Source: Amycolatopsis sp. WQ 127309 (GTDB lineage: Bacteria > Actinomycetota > Actinomycetes > Mycobacteriales > Pseudonocardiaceae). From it: a DNA stretch of 64,000 nucleotides. The translations under genes were made by a program, and so were the position numbers. A model generated the notes under the pieces. That model was not told where the DNA came from and made no database searches. It saw only the letters and a list, made by a program, of their open reading frames with translations. Position 1 is the stretch's first letter; each line of letters begins with the position of its first letter. The stretch spans positions 4,960,001 through 5,024,000 of the forward strand of contig NZ_CP095481.1 of assembly GCF_023023025.1 (NCBI RefSeq), in the 5' to 3' direction. Shown piece by piece: positions 24,662 through 32,654 of the stretch.

Positions 24662-27481
24662 CTACCGCGCGGGCAGGTCCAGGGCGGCCTTCGCCGCCCG
24701 GACCAGGCCGGGATCGTCCGCAGTGGACGGTCCCGGCACCCACACCGCCTGCACCACCCGGACGGACGTGCCTTCGAGCCGGCTGGTGTAGGCGGCGTTC
24801 TCGAACCGCGGCGCCGGCGTGCCCCACTTGCCGGTCTCGGCGGCGAGGTCGAGGATCCCGCCACCGCCCGGAGTGTCGGCGACGGCCTTGAAGGCGGCGG
24901 CCTGCGCGGCATCGGGGAAGGCGACGATGCCGACGGTCACCGCGCCGGCCCGCCCGTCGACGGTCGTGGCGTAGCTCGCCCGCCGCACGCCCGAGCAGCT
25001 GGTCTGCTGCAGGCTGGCCTGCGCGTCCCCGAAAGCGTGCGACGCGCACCGCTGGTCCCCGTCTGCGGCGCGCAGCGAGAACTGCAGGCTCTGCGCAGGA
25101 GCGACACTGGCCGGCTGCTGCGAGACCGGCCGGCTGGCGGGAGCGGGCGGCGGGGTGACGGGCGCGGCGGCGGTGTCGTCCCCACGGGTGGCGACGACCA
25201 CCGCGGCGACGACCAGCACGACCAGCAACCCGATCGCCCCCAGCGGCAGCCACCGGACGGTCCGCGAGGTGGGCGCCGGGGGTTTCTGCCGCGGGGCGGG
25301 GTTCGGCTGGGAGTGCGGGTAGGACTCCGCCGGGGCAGCCGTCGGGCGCGGGAGGGTCTCGGTGCTGGTGCTGCTGGGTAGCTCGAGGGATTCGGTCCGC
25401 TCGGTGTCCGCGGCCGGACGGTAGGGCGGGATCTGTTCGGCCCCGGGGAAGACGGGCAGCGCCGTGGGAGGTTTGCCGAGAGTCTCGGTGCGTTCGAAGT
25501 CCGCAAAATCCGAAGAGGTCTCGGGTTCAGCGGATTTCGTGGCGCTGGCGCGGGTTGCGGCGTTCGAATTCGTCGCCGCGGTGGGAGCTGGAATGGAAAC
25601 CGTGGAGTCCGTGGCGTCGGCAAAAGCCGCGGCCACCTTTTGCGTGGCGGCCAGGTCGGTGCTCGCTCCCGTGGCCTGCGCAGCGCCAGGGGCCACGGTC
25701 GTGTTTTGAGCGGTAGCGGACTGCTCCAAGGCGGAACCGTTGGCGGCGCTGGGCTCAGCGGCAGATTTTGTGGCGCCGACGGCCGCGACGGTGTAAAGAG
25801 CCGCGGCGGGAGTCTGCGCCGAGGCGGGGATGCCAGACTCGGCGGCGGTGTCCGACACCATCGCGGAGGTCTGCGTCTGAGGGGAAGCACCTGGAGCGTC
25901 CGACGTCATCGCGGAAGACTGTGTCTGAGGGGAGACGCCGGGAGCGTCCGAAGCCATCGCGAAGGTCTGCGTCTGAGGGGAAGCGCTGGGAGCACCGGGA
26001 GCGTCAGAAGTCTTCGCGGAGGTCTGCGTCTGGGGGGAATCTGCGGGAGCACCGGGCGCATCGGCCGTGCCCGGAGTGATCGCGGAGGTTCGCGGCAGGC
26101 CGGAATTGCCGAGCGCGACGGATTTCGCGGCGTCGGTGTCCGGAATCTTCGCGGAGGTCTGCGTCGGAGCGGGATCAGTGGCTGTGCTGGTCGCCGCGGC
26201 TGTGTTCTGGGCCCCGGCAGGGGTCCGTGCCGGGGGAGAACTCGCCGAAGTCTCGGTCTCGGCCGCGGATTCCGTGGTGTCGGGACGGATCGCCGATTCC
26301 GAAGCCGTCGCGGAAGCTTTCACCGGGGCGGAATCCGCGGGCACGCTGGGCTCGGCGGGCTTTGGGATGCCAAGCGCACCAAGGCCTTCGCCTTCGCCTG
26401 CGGCGGAGTCGGTGGCCGTGTCGGTCTCTGCCGCGAGACTCGTGCTTGGCGCGTGACCCAGGGCGGAACTCGTGTGACCAGGCTCGACACTCGCGTGCCC
26501 CGGGGCGGAACTCGTGTGACCAGGCTCGACACTCGCGTGATCCAGGGCGGAACTCGCGTGATTCGGGCCGGAACTCGCGTGATCGGGCTCGACACTCGCG
26601 TGATCCAGGGCGGAACTCTCGGGCTCCGGCTCGGCAACCGTGGCCCCCGGCGGGACAACCGTGGCCTCAAGACCGGAACTTGCGTGATCCACGCCGGAAC
26701 TCGCGTGATCCAGGACGTGATCGGCTTCGGCGACCGCTGCCGGCGGGTCGGCCAGTTGCGTTCGGCCACTTGCAGATGGGGTCTCGGTTCGCCAGCCCGC
26801 GGGCGGCCTAGCGGTGGCCACCGTTCCGGGCGACCGCGGCGCAGTGTCCCAAAGGGACTCCGGCGGCGTGTCGTCGCTGAACCGGCTGAATCCCTCACCC
26901 AGCAGGATTTCGTCCGAGAAGTCGGGCGCGTCGGGGGCCAGGCCGCGGATCAGCGCGCGCACCTGGTCGACCGACCGGGGGCGGTGGGCCGTCGCCAGGG
27001 AGACCGCTGCCGCCAGCATCGTCGTCGGGGTGGGGTGCAGGACCCGCACCGGGCCCGCCAGGTCGCTCGCGGGCTGGTCGACCGTCTCGACGTACGGGCC
27101 GACCGCCACGATCGTGCCCACCGGTGCCGTGCCGGGGACCAGTTCCGCGATGCGGCTTTCGCACACCTGGGACAGGTCCAGGGCCTCCGTGGCCGGGTTG
27201 ATCGCGTCGTCGTCGGCCACCAGGGGCCAGCCGTCGGCCTTCCATTCCGCGCCCAGCGGGGCTTCCAGCCGCAGCGCCGGGTCCGGCAGGTCGACGCCGA
27301 TGACGATGATCACGCCGTGGGGCAGCAGAACCACCGCCTCGACCGGGCGATCCGTCACCGTCCCGACGCCGATCAGCGCGATCCCGCCGACGACGGTGCT
27401 GCCGCGGCCCAGGGACGCCAGTGCCGCCCGGATGTCGTCCGCCACCCGGGACTGCTGCCGCTCGAGGCGCACCAGTCGCAC
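24662..27481 (-). CDS. 939-residue repeat-rich single-pass membrane protein, unknown function
   Basis: Residues 1-215 form a compact hydrophobic-core domain (RIAELVPGTAPVGTIVAVGPYVE and ALIRGLAPDAPDFSDEILLGEGF as landmarks) that looks nuclease- or phosphatase-like only in general shape; I cannot name it. Residues 220-730 are low-complexity Ala/Ser/Thr/Pro/Glu, with a heptad array (256-348, words DHASVEP, DHASSGP, GHTSSAL) and a longer repeat containing SPQTQTSAM (470-543). One membrane helix lies at about 744-766 (LPLGAIGLLVVLVVAAVVV). The exported C-terminal 170 residues contain two Cys (RCASH, TSCSG). It is a cytosolic sensor-like head on a long flexible linker with a small outer domain. 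No start alternative is needed. Confidence 0.75.
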   Translation of the reverse strand: MRLVRLERQQSRVADDIRAALASLGRGSTVVGGIALIGVGTVTDRPVEAVVLLPHGVIIVIGVDLPDPALRLEAPLGAEWKADGWPLVADDDAINPATEALDLSQVCESRIAELVPGTAPVGTIVAVGPYVETVDQPASDLAGPVRVLHPTPTTMLAAAVSLATAHRPRSVDQVRALIRGLAPDAPDFSDEILLGEGFSRFSDDTPPESLWDTAPRSPGTVATARPPAGWRTETPSASGRTQLADPPAAVAEADHVLDHASSGVDHASSGLEATVVPPGATVAEPEPESSALDHASVEPDHASSGPNHASSALDHASVEPGHTSSAPGHASVEPGHTSSALGHAPSTSLAAETDTATDSAAGEGEGLGALGIPKPAEPSVPADSAPVKASATASESAIRPDTTESAAETETSASSPPARTPAGAQNTAAATSTATDPAPTQTSAKIPDTDAAKSVALGNSGLPRTSAITPGTADAPGAPADSPQTQTSAKTSDAPGAPSASPQTQTFAMASDAPGVSPQTQSSAMTSDAPGASPQTQTSAMVSDTAAESGIPASAQTPAAALYTVAAVGATKSAAEPSAANGSALEQSATAQNTTVAPGAAQATGASTDLAATQKVAAAFADATDSTVSIPAPTAATNSNAATRASATKSAEPETSSDFADFERTETLGKPPTALPVFPGAEQIPPYRPAADTERTESLELPSSTSTETLPRPTAAPAESYPHSQPNPAPRQKPPAPTSRTVRWLPLGAIGLLVVLVVAAVVVATRGDDTAAAPVTPPPAPASRPVSQQPASVAPAQSLQFSLRAADGDQRCASHAFGDAQASLQQTSCSGVRRASYATTVDGRAGAVTVGIVAFPDAAQAAAFKAVADTPGGGGILDLAAETGKWGTPAPRFENAAYTSRLEGTSVRVVQAVWVPGPSTADDPGLVRAAKAALDLPAR
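25851..26070 (-). repeat. in-frame 48/57-base repeat inside the 939-residue gene
   Basis: The word GTCCGA or a variant recurs at 25850, 25898, 25946 and 26003, so periods are 48, 48 and 57 bases, all multiples of 3. On the coding strand each copy encodes an SPQTQ(T/S)(S/F)AM core followed by SDAPG. Copies are nearly identical, which indicates recent expansion. Confidence 0.75.
26436..26713. repeat. 21-base repeat array, core ACTCGCGTGATC, coding heptads
   Basis: About a dozen copies at 21-base spacing share the core ACTCGCGTGATC or ACTCGTGTGACC, alternating GGAACTC and GACACTC starts. Read on the minus strand they encode seven-residue units such as DHASVEP, NHASSAL and GHTSSAP. The same core with the same 21-base period occurs between genes at 40241-40345. 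Confidence 0.8.
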
Positions 27482-27746
27482 CGAAATCTCCCCTGCTCGT
27501 CGTTCCGGAGCATCACGCTAGCGCGCCCGGTCGTATCCGAGGCGCGACACGGGGACGACGCGGCCGCGTCCCACCGAAAGTGGTGCTGCGGGTGACTTGT
27601 GGTGTTCATGTGGCCAAACAGCACGGTTGGGGTGCAGAATGTGCTACAACGCATCGGAGGCGGTATTCGGGAGCCGCACTGAGGCCACGCAGCTCGATTT
27701 CAGGGCGTAGGGGAAGACGTCCCTCGTCGAGCAAGCGGAGGTAGCA

Positions 27747-28250
27747 GTGAGCACCCGTGGCAGCACCCGAGGTGTGGTGTACGTCCACTCGTCGCCGTCT
27801 GCGGTGTGTCCGCACGTCGAGTGGGCTATTTCGGGCACCCTCAACGCCCGAGTCGACCTGAAGTGGACGGCGCAGCCGGCCAGTCCGGGTCAGCTTCGCG
27901 CCGAATGCGGCTGGCGCGCGCCCGCGGGCACCGGCGCCAGATTGGCGGCGGCCCTCAAGGCGTGGCCGATGATTCGGTTCGAAGTCACCGAAGAGCCCAG
28001 CGCGGGCGTCGACGGCGAACGGTTCTGCTTCGCGCCCGGGCTCGGCCTGTGGCACGGACGGACCAGCGCCAACGGCGACATCGTGGTGGGCGAGGACCAG
28101 CTGCGCGCACTCGTGAGCATGACCCGCGGCGGCGAGTCGCTGGCGCACAAGCTCGACGAACTCCTGGCCGCGAGCTGGGACGAAGCGCTCGAGCCGTACC
28201 GTCACGCCGGTGACGGTGCTCCGGTGACCTGGCTGCACCAGGTCGGCTGA
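27747..28250 (+). CDS. DUF3145 domain-containing protein
   Basis: 167 residues, GTG start with GGAGG six bases upstream. The sequence VVYVHSSPSAVCPHVEWAI at the start, GQLRAECGWRAPAGTGARLA and LWHGRTSANGDIVVGEDQLR in the middle are the conserved blocks of DUF3145, a family found almost only in actinobacteria. Function is unknown. The 265 bases upstream (27482-27746) separate it from the divergent 939-residue gene and must hold both promoters; I see no strong match to a known promoter there. Confidence 0.88.
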   Translation: MSTRGSTRGVVYVHSSPSAVCPHVEWAISGTLNARVDLKWTAQPASPGQLRAECGWRAPAGTGARLAAALKAWPMIRFEVTEEPSAGVDGERFCFAPGLGLWHGRTSANGDIVVGEDQLRALVSMTRGGESLAHKLDELLAASWDEALEPYRHAGDGAPVTWLHQVG

Positions 28251-28302
28251 CACCGGACTCCGGCAGCACGGGACCGGTGGCGGGGCCGGTACGCTCTTCC
28301 GC

Positions 28303-28896
28303 GTGACGACCCCCGCCTCCAGCCCCCGCCAGCGCTGGCTGGTGCCCGTCGTGGTCGTGGTGCTGTCCGTGACCGTGGGCGGCGGCCTGCTCGCGCGCGA
28401 GCTCTACCGCCGTCCCGACCAGCCCGCCGGCGACACCTCGGCGCCGGTGACGGTGCCCCAGTCGGCGACCGGCAGCCAGCCGACCGGTGCCGACATCGTC
28501 GGGATGACGCCGGACGCGCAGTCGCACCCGCGGGCCGACGAGGTGCGCAAGGTGCTGGAGACGTACTTCTCGGCCATCAACACCCAGCAGTACTCGAGGT
28601 GGATGACCGTGGTCACCACGGAGCGGGTGGCGCAGCAGCCGCTCGGCACGTGGAAGGACGGCATCAAGACCACAAAGGACAGCGACGCCGTCGTCTACCG
28701 GATCGAGCGCGGCTCCGGCACGTCGCTGCGGGTCCTGGTCGGCTTCCGGAGCCGCCAAGCGGTCGAAGACGCCCCGGCCTGGTTCCCGGAGCCGTGCATC
28801 CAGTGGCGGCTCGTGCTGCCGATGGTCATCGAGAAGTCCGCGCTGAAGATCGCCGCCGTCGACAACGGCCCGCCCCCCGAACACCAGAAGTGCTGA
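28303..28896 (+). CDS. membrane-anchored exported protein, unknown function
   Basis: 197 residues from GTG at 28303. An N-terminal helix (WLVPVVVVVLSVTVGGGLLA, residues 12-31) anchors it, a Pro/Thr linker follows, and an exported alpha+beta domain begins near EVRKVLETYFSAINTQQYSRW. That stretch resembles the NTF2/SnoaL-like folds common in actinomycete lipoproteins and Mce-associated proteins, but I see no catalytic set. Two cysteines (PCIQW and the C-terminal KC) are present. The stop codon leads straight into a strong terminator. Confidence 0.72.
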   Translation: MTTPASSPRQRWLVPVVVVVLSVTVGGGLLARELYRRPDQPAGDTSAPVTVPQSATGSQPTGADIVGMTPDAQSHPRADEVRKVLETYFSAINTQQYSRWMTVVTTERVAQQPLGTWKDGIKTTKDSDAVVYRIERGSGTSLRVLVGFRSRQAVEDAPAWFPEPCIQWRLVLPMVIEKSALKIAAVDNGPPPEHQKC

Positions 28897-28937
28897 AACG
28901 AGAAGGGGCCCGGCCGAAGCCGGGCCCCTTCTCGTTT
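28896..28937. terminator. bidirectional terminator between membrane protein and fabF
   Basis: Perfect 19-base arms (28896-28914 and 28919-28937) surround the loop CGAA, with A-run and T-run at the two outer ends (AAACGAGAAGGGGCCCGGC and its complement). The genes on each side converge on it, so it can stop both transcripts. Confidence 0.9.
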
Positions 28938-28948
28938 TGTCAGCGTGC

Positions 28949-30199
28949 TCAGGCCGCCGGGGTGAACAGCAGAGCGGTGTTGTGCCCGCCGAACCCGAAC
29001 GAGTTGCTGATCGCCGCGGTCAGCTCGACCTTGCGCGGCTCGCCCGACACGACGTCCAGCTGCACCCGCGGGTCCAGGTCGGTCAGGTTCATCGTGGCCG
29101 GCACGATGCCGTGGTACAGCGAGAGGATCGTGATGATCCCCTCGACCGCGCCGGCCCCGCCGACCAGGTGACCCATCGAACCCTTGGGTGCCGTGACGAT
29201 CGCGTGGTCGCCGACCGCCTTGCGGATCGCCGCCGCCTCGCCGATGTCACCGACCACAGTGGACGTCGCGTGCGCGTTCACGTGCCCGACCTCCGCCGGG
29301 GTGACGCCGGCCATCTTCATCGCCGCGCGCATCGCGGCGATCTGGCCGATGCCCTCGGGGTGGTTGCCCGTGATGTGGTAGGCGTCCGAGGTGATGCCGT
29401 GCCCGGCGATCGTCGCGTAGACGCGCGCCCCGCGGGCCTTCGCCAGGTCCGCGCGCTCCAGGATGACCACGCCCGAGCCCTCGCCGAGGACGAAGCCGTC
29501 CCGGTTCGCGTCGAACGGCCGCGACGCGGCCCCCGGGTCGTCGTTGCGCGTGGACACCGTGCGGGCCTGGGCGAACCCGGCGAGCGTGATCGGGTGGATG
29601 CACGCTTCGGCACCCCCGGCGACCACGACGTCGGCACGCCCGGAGCGGATCATCTCGACCCCGCTCGCGATGCCCTCGGCACCGGAGGCACAGGCCGAGG
29701 CCGGGGAGTGCACCCCGGCCCGTGCCTTCAGGTCGATGCCGACGTGCGCGGCCGGGCCGTTCGGCATCAGCATCGGCACGGTCAGCGGCGACACCTTGCG
29801 GAGACCCTGCTGGTGCAACAGATCGTTCTGGGTGAGCAGGGTGACCGGGCCGCCGACGCCGGTACCGATCGACACGCCGAGGCGGTCGGGGTCGACGTCG
29901 GTGTGCTCGTCCGTCGGTTCGGTGAAGCCGGCGTCGGCCCACGCCTGACGGGCGGCGATCATCGCGACCTGCTCGCAGCGGTCCATCCGGCGGGCCTGGA
30001 CCCGCGGCAGGACTTCCGAGGGATCGACGGCCAGCACGCCGCCGATCTTGACCGGCAGCTGCAGCTCCTCGACCCAGTCGGCTTCGATCGTCCGGACCCC
30101 GCTCCGCCCGGCCAGCAGACCGTCCCAGGTGGACGTCACGTCCCCGCCGAGCGGTGTGGTGGCGCCGAGACCGGTGATCACGACGTCGATGTTGCTCAT
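28949..30199 (-). CDS. fabF: 3-oxoacyl-ACP synthase II (KasA-like)
   Basis: 416 residues, ATG at 30199 with GAGGAG seven bases upstream. The nucleophile C170 in SPASACASG, the two catalytic His (NAHATST and KGSMGHLVG) and the end SFGFGGHN are those of elongating ketosynthases. It condenses malonyl-ACP with acyl-ACP in the FAS-II cycle. It is the last gene of fasR-fabD-fabH-acpP-fabF, the order known from Streptomyces; mycobacteria instead carry kasA/kasB after acpM. A polyketide role is unlikely, since no chain-length factor is present. Confidence 0.95.
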   Translation of the reverse strand: MSNIDVVITGLGATTPLGGDVTSTWDGLLAGRSGVRTIEADWVEELQLPVKIGGVLAVDPSEVLPRVQARRMDRCEQVAMIAARQAWADAGFTEPTDEHTDVDPDRLGVSIGTGVGGPVTLLTQNDLLHQQGLRKVSPLTVPMLMPNGPAAHVGIDLKARAGVHSPASACASGAEGIASGVEMIRSGRADVVVAGGAEACIHPITLAGFAQARTVSTRNDDPGAASRPFDANRDGFVLGEGSGVVILERADLAKARGARVYATIAGHGITSDAYHITGNHPEGIGQIAAMRAAMKMAGVTPAEVGHVNAHATSTVVGDIGEAAAIRKAVGDHAIVTAPKGSMGHLVGGAGAVEGIITILSLYHGIVPATMNLTDLDPRVQLDVVSGEPRKVELTAAISNSFGFGGHNTALLFTPAA

Positions 30200-30227
30200 G
30201 GGTGTCTCCTCAAGGAGGGAAGAGGAC

Positions 30228-30473
30228 TTACTTCGAGTTGGCCGACACGTAGTTGACGGCGTCGCCCACGGTCTTCAGGTTGGCGAGCTCGTCGTCCGGA
30301 ATCTTGACGCCGAACTTGTCCTCGGCCTGCACGGCGATCTCGACCATCGACAGCGAGTCGATGTCCAGGTCGTCCACGAACGACTTCTCGGCGGTGACGT
30401 CGTCCTGAGCCACACCGGCCACCTCTTCGACGATCTCGGCGAGGCCGGCGAGGATCTCAGCGTTGTCAGCCAT
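30228..30473 (-). CDS. acpP: Acyl carrier protein
   Basis: 81 residues. The phosphopantetheine attachment Ser40 lies in DIDSLSMVEI, preceded by FVDDL. The protein is acidic and helical, like AcpP and AcpM, without AcpM's long tail. It carries growing acyl chains in the FAS-II pathway. It lies 28 bases upstream of fabF and 71 bases downstream of fabH, a gap holding a short hairpin. Confidence 0.96.
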   Translation of the reverse strand: MADNAEILAGLAEIVEEVAGVAQDDVTAEKSFVDDLDIDSLSMVEIAVQAEDKFGVKIPDDELANLKTVGDAVNYVSANSK

Positions 30474-30511
30474 GGGGTAGTTCCCTTCTCGGTCTTACTT
30501 GGGGTTCTTGT

Positions 30512-30533
30512 CCGGCGGGCGAGTGCCCGCCGG
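30512..30533. promoter_or_regulatory. hairpin in fabH-acpP gap
   Basis: Nine-base arms CCGGCGGGC (30512-30520) and GCCCGCCGG (30525-30533) around GAGT. It is located just after the fabH stop. It may set the ratio of acpP to fabH message by partial termination or by protecting a processed 3' end; acyl carrier protein is needed in large excess. Confidence 0.5.
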
Positions 30534-30544
30534 GAGCGTAACGG

Positions 30545-31528
30545 TCAGGGGCAGATGAACGCCTGCCCGGCGTAGGACAAGCCCGCGCCGAACCCGACGG
30601 CCAGCACCACGTCGCCGGACTTCGCCGTCCCGGCCTTGCGCATGTGGTCCAGCGCGAGGGGGATGGACGCCGACGAGGTGTTGCCGGAGTACTTGATGTC
30701 GTCGGCGACGACCATGTCGTCACGGGCGCCGTTGGCCCGCAGCTTCTTCGCGATCGCCTCGACGATGCGCAGGTTGGCCTGGTGCGGGATCAGCACGTCC
30801 ACATCGGACGCCTTCAGCCCGGCGACCTCGAGCGCGCGCAGCGCGATCGGCGCGATCTGCGTGGTCGCCCACCGGAAGACCGACTGGCCCTCCTGGTAGA
30901 TGAACTTGTCCTCGGTCATCCCGATCAGGTCGACGAGGTCGCCGGCGCTGCCCCAGGAGACCGGGCCGATCAGCGGCTCGTCGGACGCGCCGACGACCGC
31001 GGCGCCCGCGCCGTCGGCGAAGATGATCGCGTTGGCGCGGTCGGTCGGGTTCACCGAGTCGGTGAGCTTCTCGGCGCCGATCACGAGGACCTTCTTGGCG
31101 GAGCCCGCGCGGATCAGGTCCGACGCGACGCCCAGGCCGTAGCAGAACCCGGCGCACGCGGCGTTGAGGTCGAACGCGCCGGGGCTCGGGATGCCGATCC
31201 GGGCGGCGACCTGCGCGGCGGCGTTCGGGATCTGCGTCGGCATCGTGCAGTTCGGCAGGATCACCGTGTCCACTTCGGACGGGTCGACCCCGGCGTCGGC
31301 CAGCGCGGCGGTGCCGGCGGCGACCGCCATGTCGGTGAGCAGCTCGTCCTTCTCGGCGAAGCGGCGCTCGATGATGCCGACGCGGGTCTGGATCCACTCG
31401 TCGTTGGTGTCCATCGTCTTCGAGAGGTCGTCGTTGCTGACGATCCGCTCGGGCTGGTAGCTGCCGACGCCCAGCACGCGGCTGCCGCGGGAGCCCGGGT
31501 TGAGGCTCAGGGCCGGTCGGTCGGTCAC
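30545..31528 (-). CDS. fabH: 3-oxoacyl-ACP synthase III
   Basis: 327 residues from GTG at 31528, which overlaps the fabD stop (GTGA) and is preceded by GGAGG. The catalytic triad is present: C125 in NAACAGFCYG, His in IPHQANLRI and Asn in YSGNTSSAS. It starts fatty acid synthesis by joining an acyl-CoA primer to malonyl-ACP. In branched-chain-lipid actinomycetes it accepts isobutyryl- and methylbutyryl-CoA; in mycobacteria it takes long acyl-CoA. Which applies here is not readable. Confidence 0.95.
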   Translation of the reverse strand: MTDRPALSLNPGSRGSRVLGVGSYQPERIVSNDDLSKTMDTNDEWIQTRVGIIERRFAEKDELLTDMAVAAGTAALADAGVDPSEVDTVILPNCTMPTQIPNAAAQVAARIGIPSPGAFDLNAACAGFCYGLGVASDLIRAGSAKKVLVIGAEKLTDSVNPTDRANAIIFADGAGAAVVGASDEPLIGPVSWGSAGDLVDLIGMTEDKFIYQEGQSVFRWATTQIAPIALRALEVAGLKASDVDVLIPHQANLRIVEAIAKKLRANGARDDMVVADDIKYSGNTSSASIPLALDHMRKAGTAKSGDVVLAVGFGAGLSYAGQAFICP

Positions 31529-32448
31529 GAGGCGTCCTCCTGGCGCAGCGCGGCCAGTTCGGCCGGCGTCTTCAGCGCGGTGGTAGTGGTGACGACGCCC
31601 TTGAGCTGCCGCTTGACCAGGCCGGTCAGCGTGCCCGCGGGCGCGAGTTCGACGGTGCGGGTGACGCCGAGCGAGACCAGGCCGTCCATCGTCAGGTCCC
31701 AGCGGACCGACCGGGTGACCTGCGCGACGAGCCGCTCCAGGTACTCGGCCCCGCTCGTGACGACGGCGCCGTCCGCGTTGGACAGTAGCGGGCGGGTGGG
31801 ATCGGCCGGCGTCAGCTCGGCGGCGTGGGCGCGCAGCGCCTCTTCGGCGGGCGCCATGTAGCGCGTGTGGAACGCGCCGGCGACCTTGAGGGCGCGGATC
31901 TTCGTGCCTTCCAGGGGCTCGGCGACGATCTTGGCGATTGCGTCGGCCGCGCCGGAGGCGACGATCTGCCCCGCTCCGTTGCGGTTCGCCGCGGTCAGGC
32001 CCTGCTCGCCCAGCCACGCGACGACCTGCTCGGGGTCCCCGAGCATCACCGCGGCCATCGACGTCGGTTCGATCGCGCAGGCCTTCGCCATCTCGGCCCC
32101 GCGGACGGCGGCGAGCGCGACGGCCTCTTCGGGCTTCAGCACCCCGGCGATCGCGGCGGCGGCCAGCTCACCCACCGAGTGCCCGGCGACCGGCGCGTCC
32201 GCGGGGACCGGCGCGGTGGCCTGGAGGTGCTCGAAGGTGAGCAGCGACAGCGCGACGATCAGCGGCTGCGCGATCGCGGTGTCCTGGATCTCCTCGGCGC
32301 CGGCTTCCGTGCCGAGGCGCAGCAGATCGAGCCCCGCGCGCTCGGACCACTGGGCGACGCGCTCGCGCGCGCCGTCGAGGTCGAGCCAGGGCGTGAACAT
32401 GCCGGGGGCCTGGGATCCCTGGCCGGGAGCGAGCACTGCTGACGTCAC
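31525..32448 (-). CDS. fabD: Malonyl-CoA:ACP transacylase
   Basis: 307 residues from GTG at 32448. A second GTG at 32436 has AGAGGG at a better distance and would start MLAPGQGSQ, so the first four residues are doubtful. The active Ser91 is in GHSVGE, and the His is in VAGAFHTRYM. It loads malonyl groups onto AcpP. It is the first gene of the fab operon and is coupled to fabH by a four-base overlap. Upstream, the 206 bases before fasR contain an inverted repeat. Confidence 0.95.
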   Translation of the reverse strand: MTSAVLAPGQGSQAPGMFTPWLDLDGARERVAQWSERAGLDLLRLGTEAGAEEIQDTAIAQPLIVALSLLTFEHLQATAPVPADAPVAGHSVGELAAAAIAGVLKPEEAVALAAVRGAEMAKACAIEPTSMAAVMLGDPEQVVAWLGEQGLTAANRNGAGQIVASGAADAIAKIVAEPLEGTKIRALKVAGAFHTRYMAPAEEALRAHAAELTPADPTRPLLSNADGAVVTSGAEYLERLVAQVTRSVRWDLTMDGLVSLGVTRTVELAPAGTLTGLVKRQLKGVVTTTTALKTPAELAALRQEDAS

Positions 32449-32507
32449 CCTCTAAGACAACACGGGGACGGTGCTGTCTGGGGATGCTGACGCTCACAGT
32501 GTCTGCC

Positions 32508-32540
32508 GCGCGTCTTTGTCGGAAACCTCCAAAGACGCGC
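32508..32540. promoter_or_regulatory. inverted repeat in fasR-fabD gap
   Basis: Perfect 11-base arms GCGCGTCTTTG (32508-32518) and CAAAGACGCGC (32530-32540) around an 11-base spacer. It lies 60-92 bases upstream of the fabD start and 115 bases after the fasR stop. It is either the binding site of the upstream regulator or a terminator for fasR. Confidence 0.5.
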
Positions 32541-32654
32541 CGTGCGACCTCGCACGTAACCCGGAAGCCTTGTCGGGTTCAATCACCTTTCGCTGTTAAG
32601 TCCATCACGTGACGGGGCTCTCGTGAGAGGGTCTCGGACGGCGTGGGGAGCCGG

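Noticed and set aside
28949..32448. Type II polyketide synthase cluster
   Set aside because: The order fabD-fabH-acpP-fabF with a FasR-type gene is housekeeping FAS-II. There is no chain-length factor, ketoreductase or cyclase next to it.
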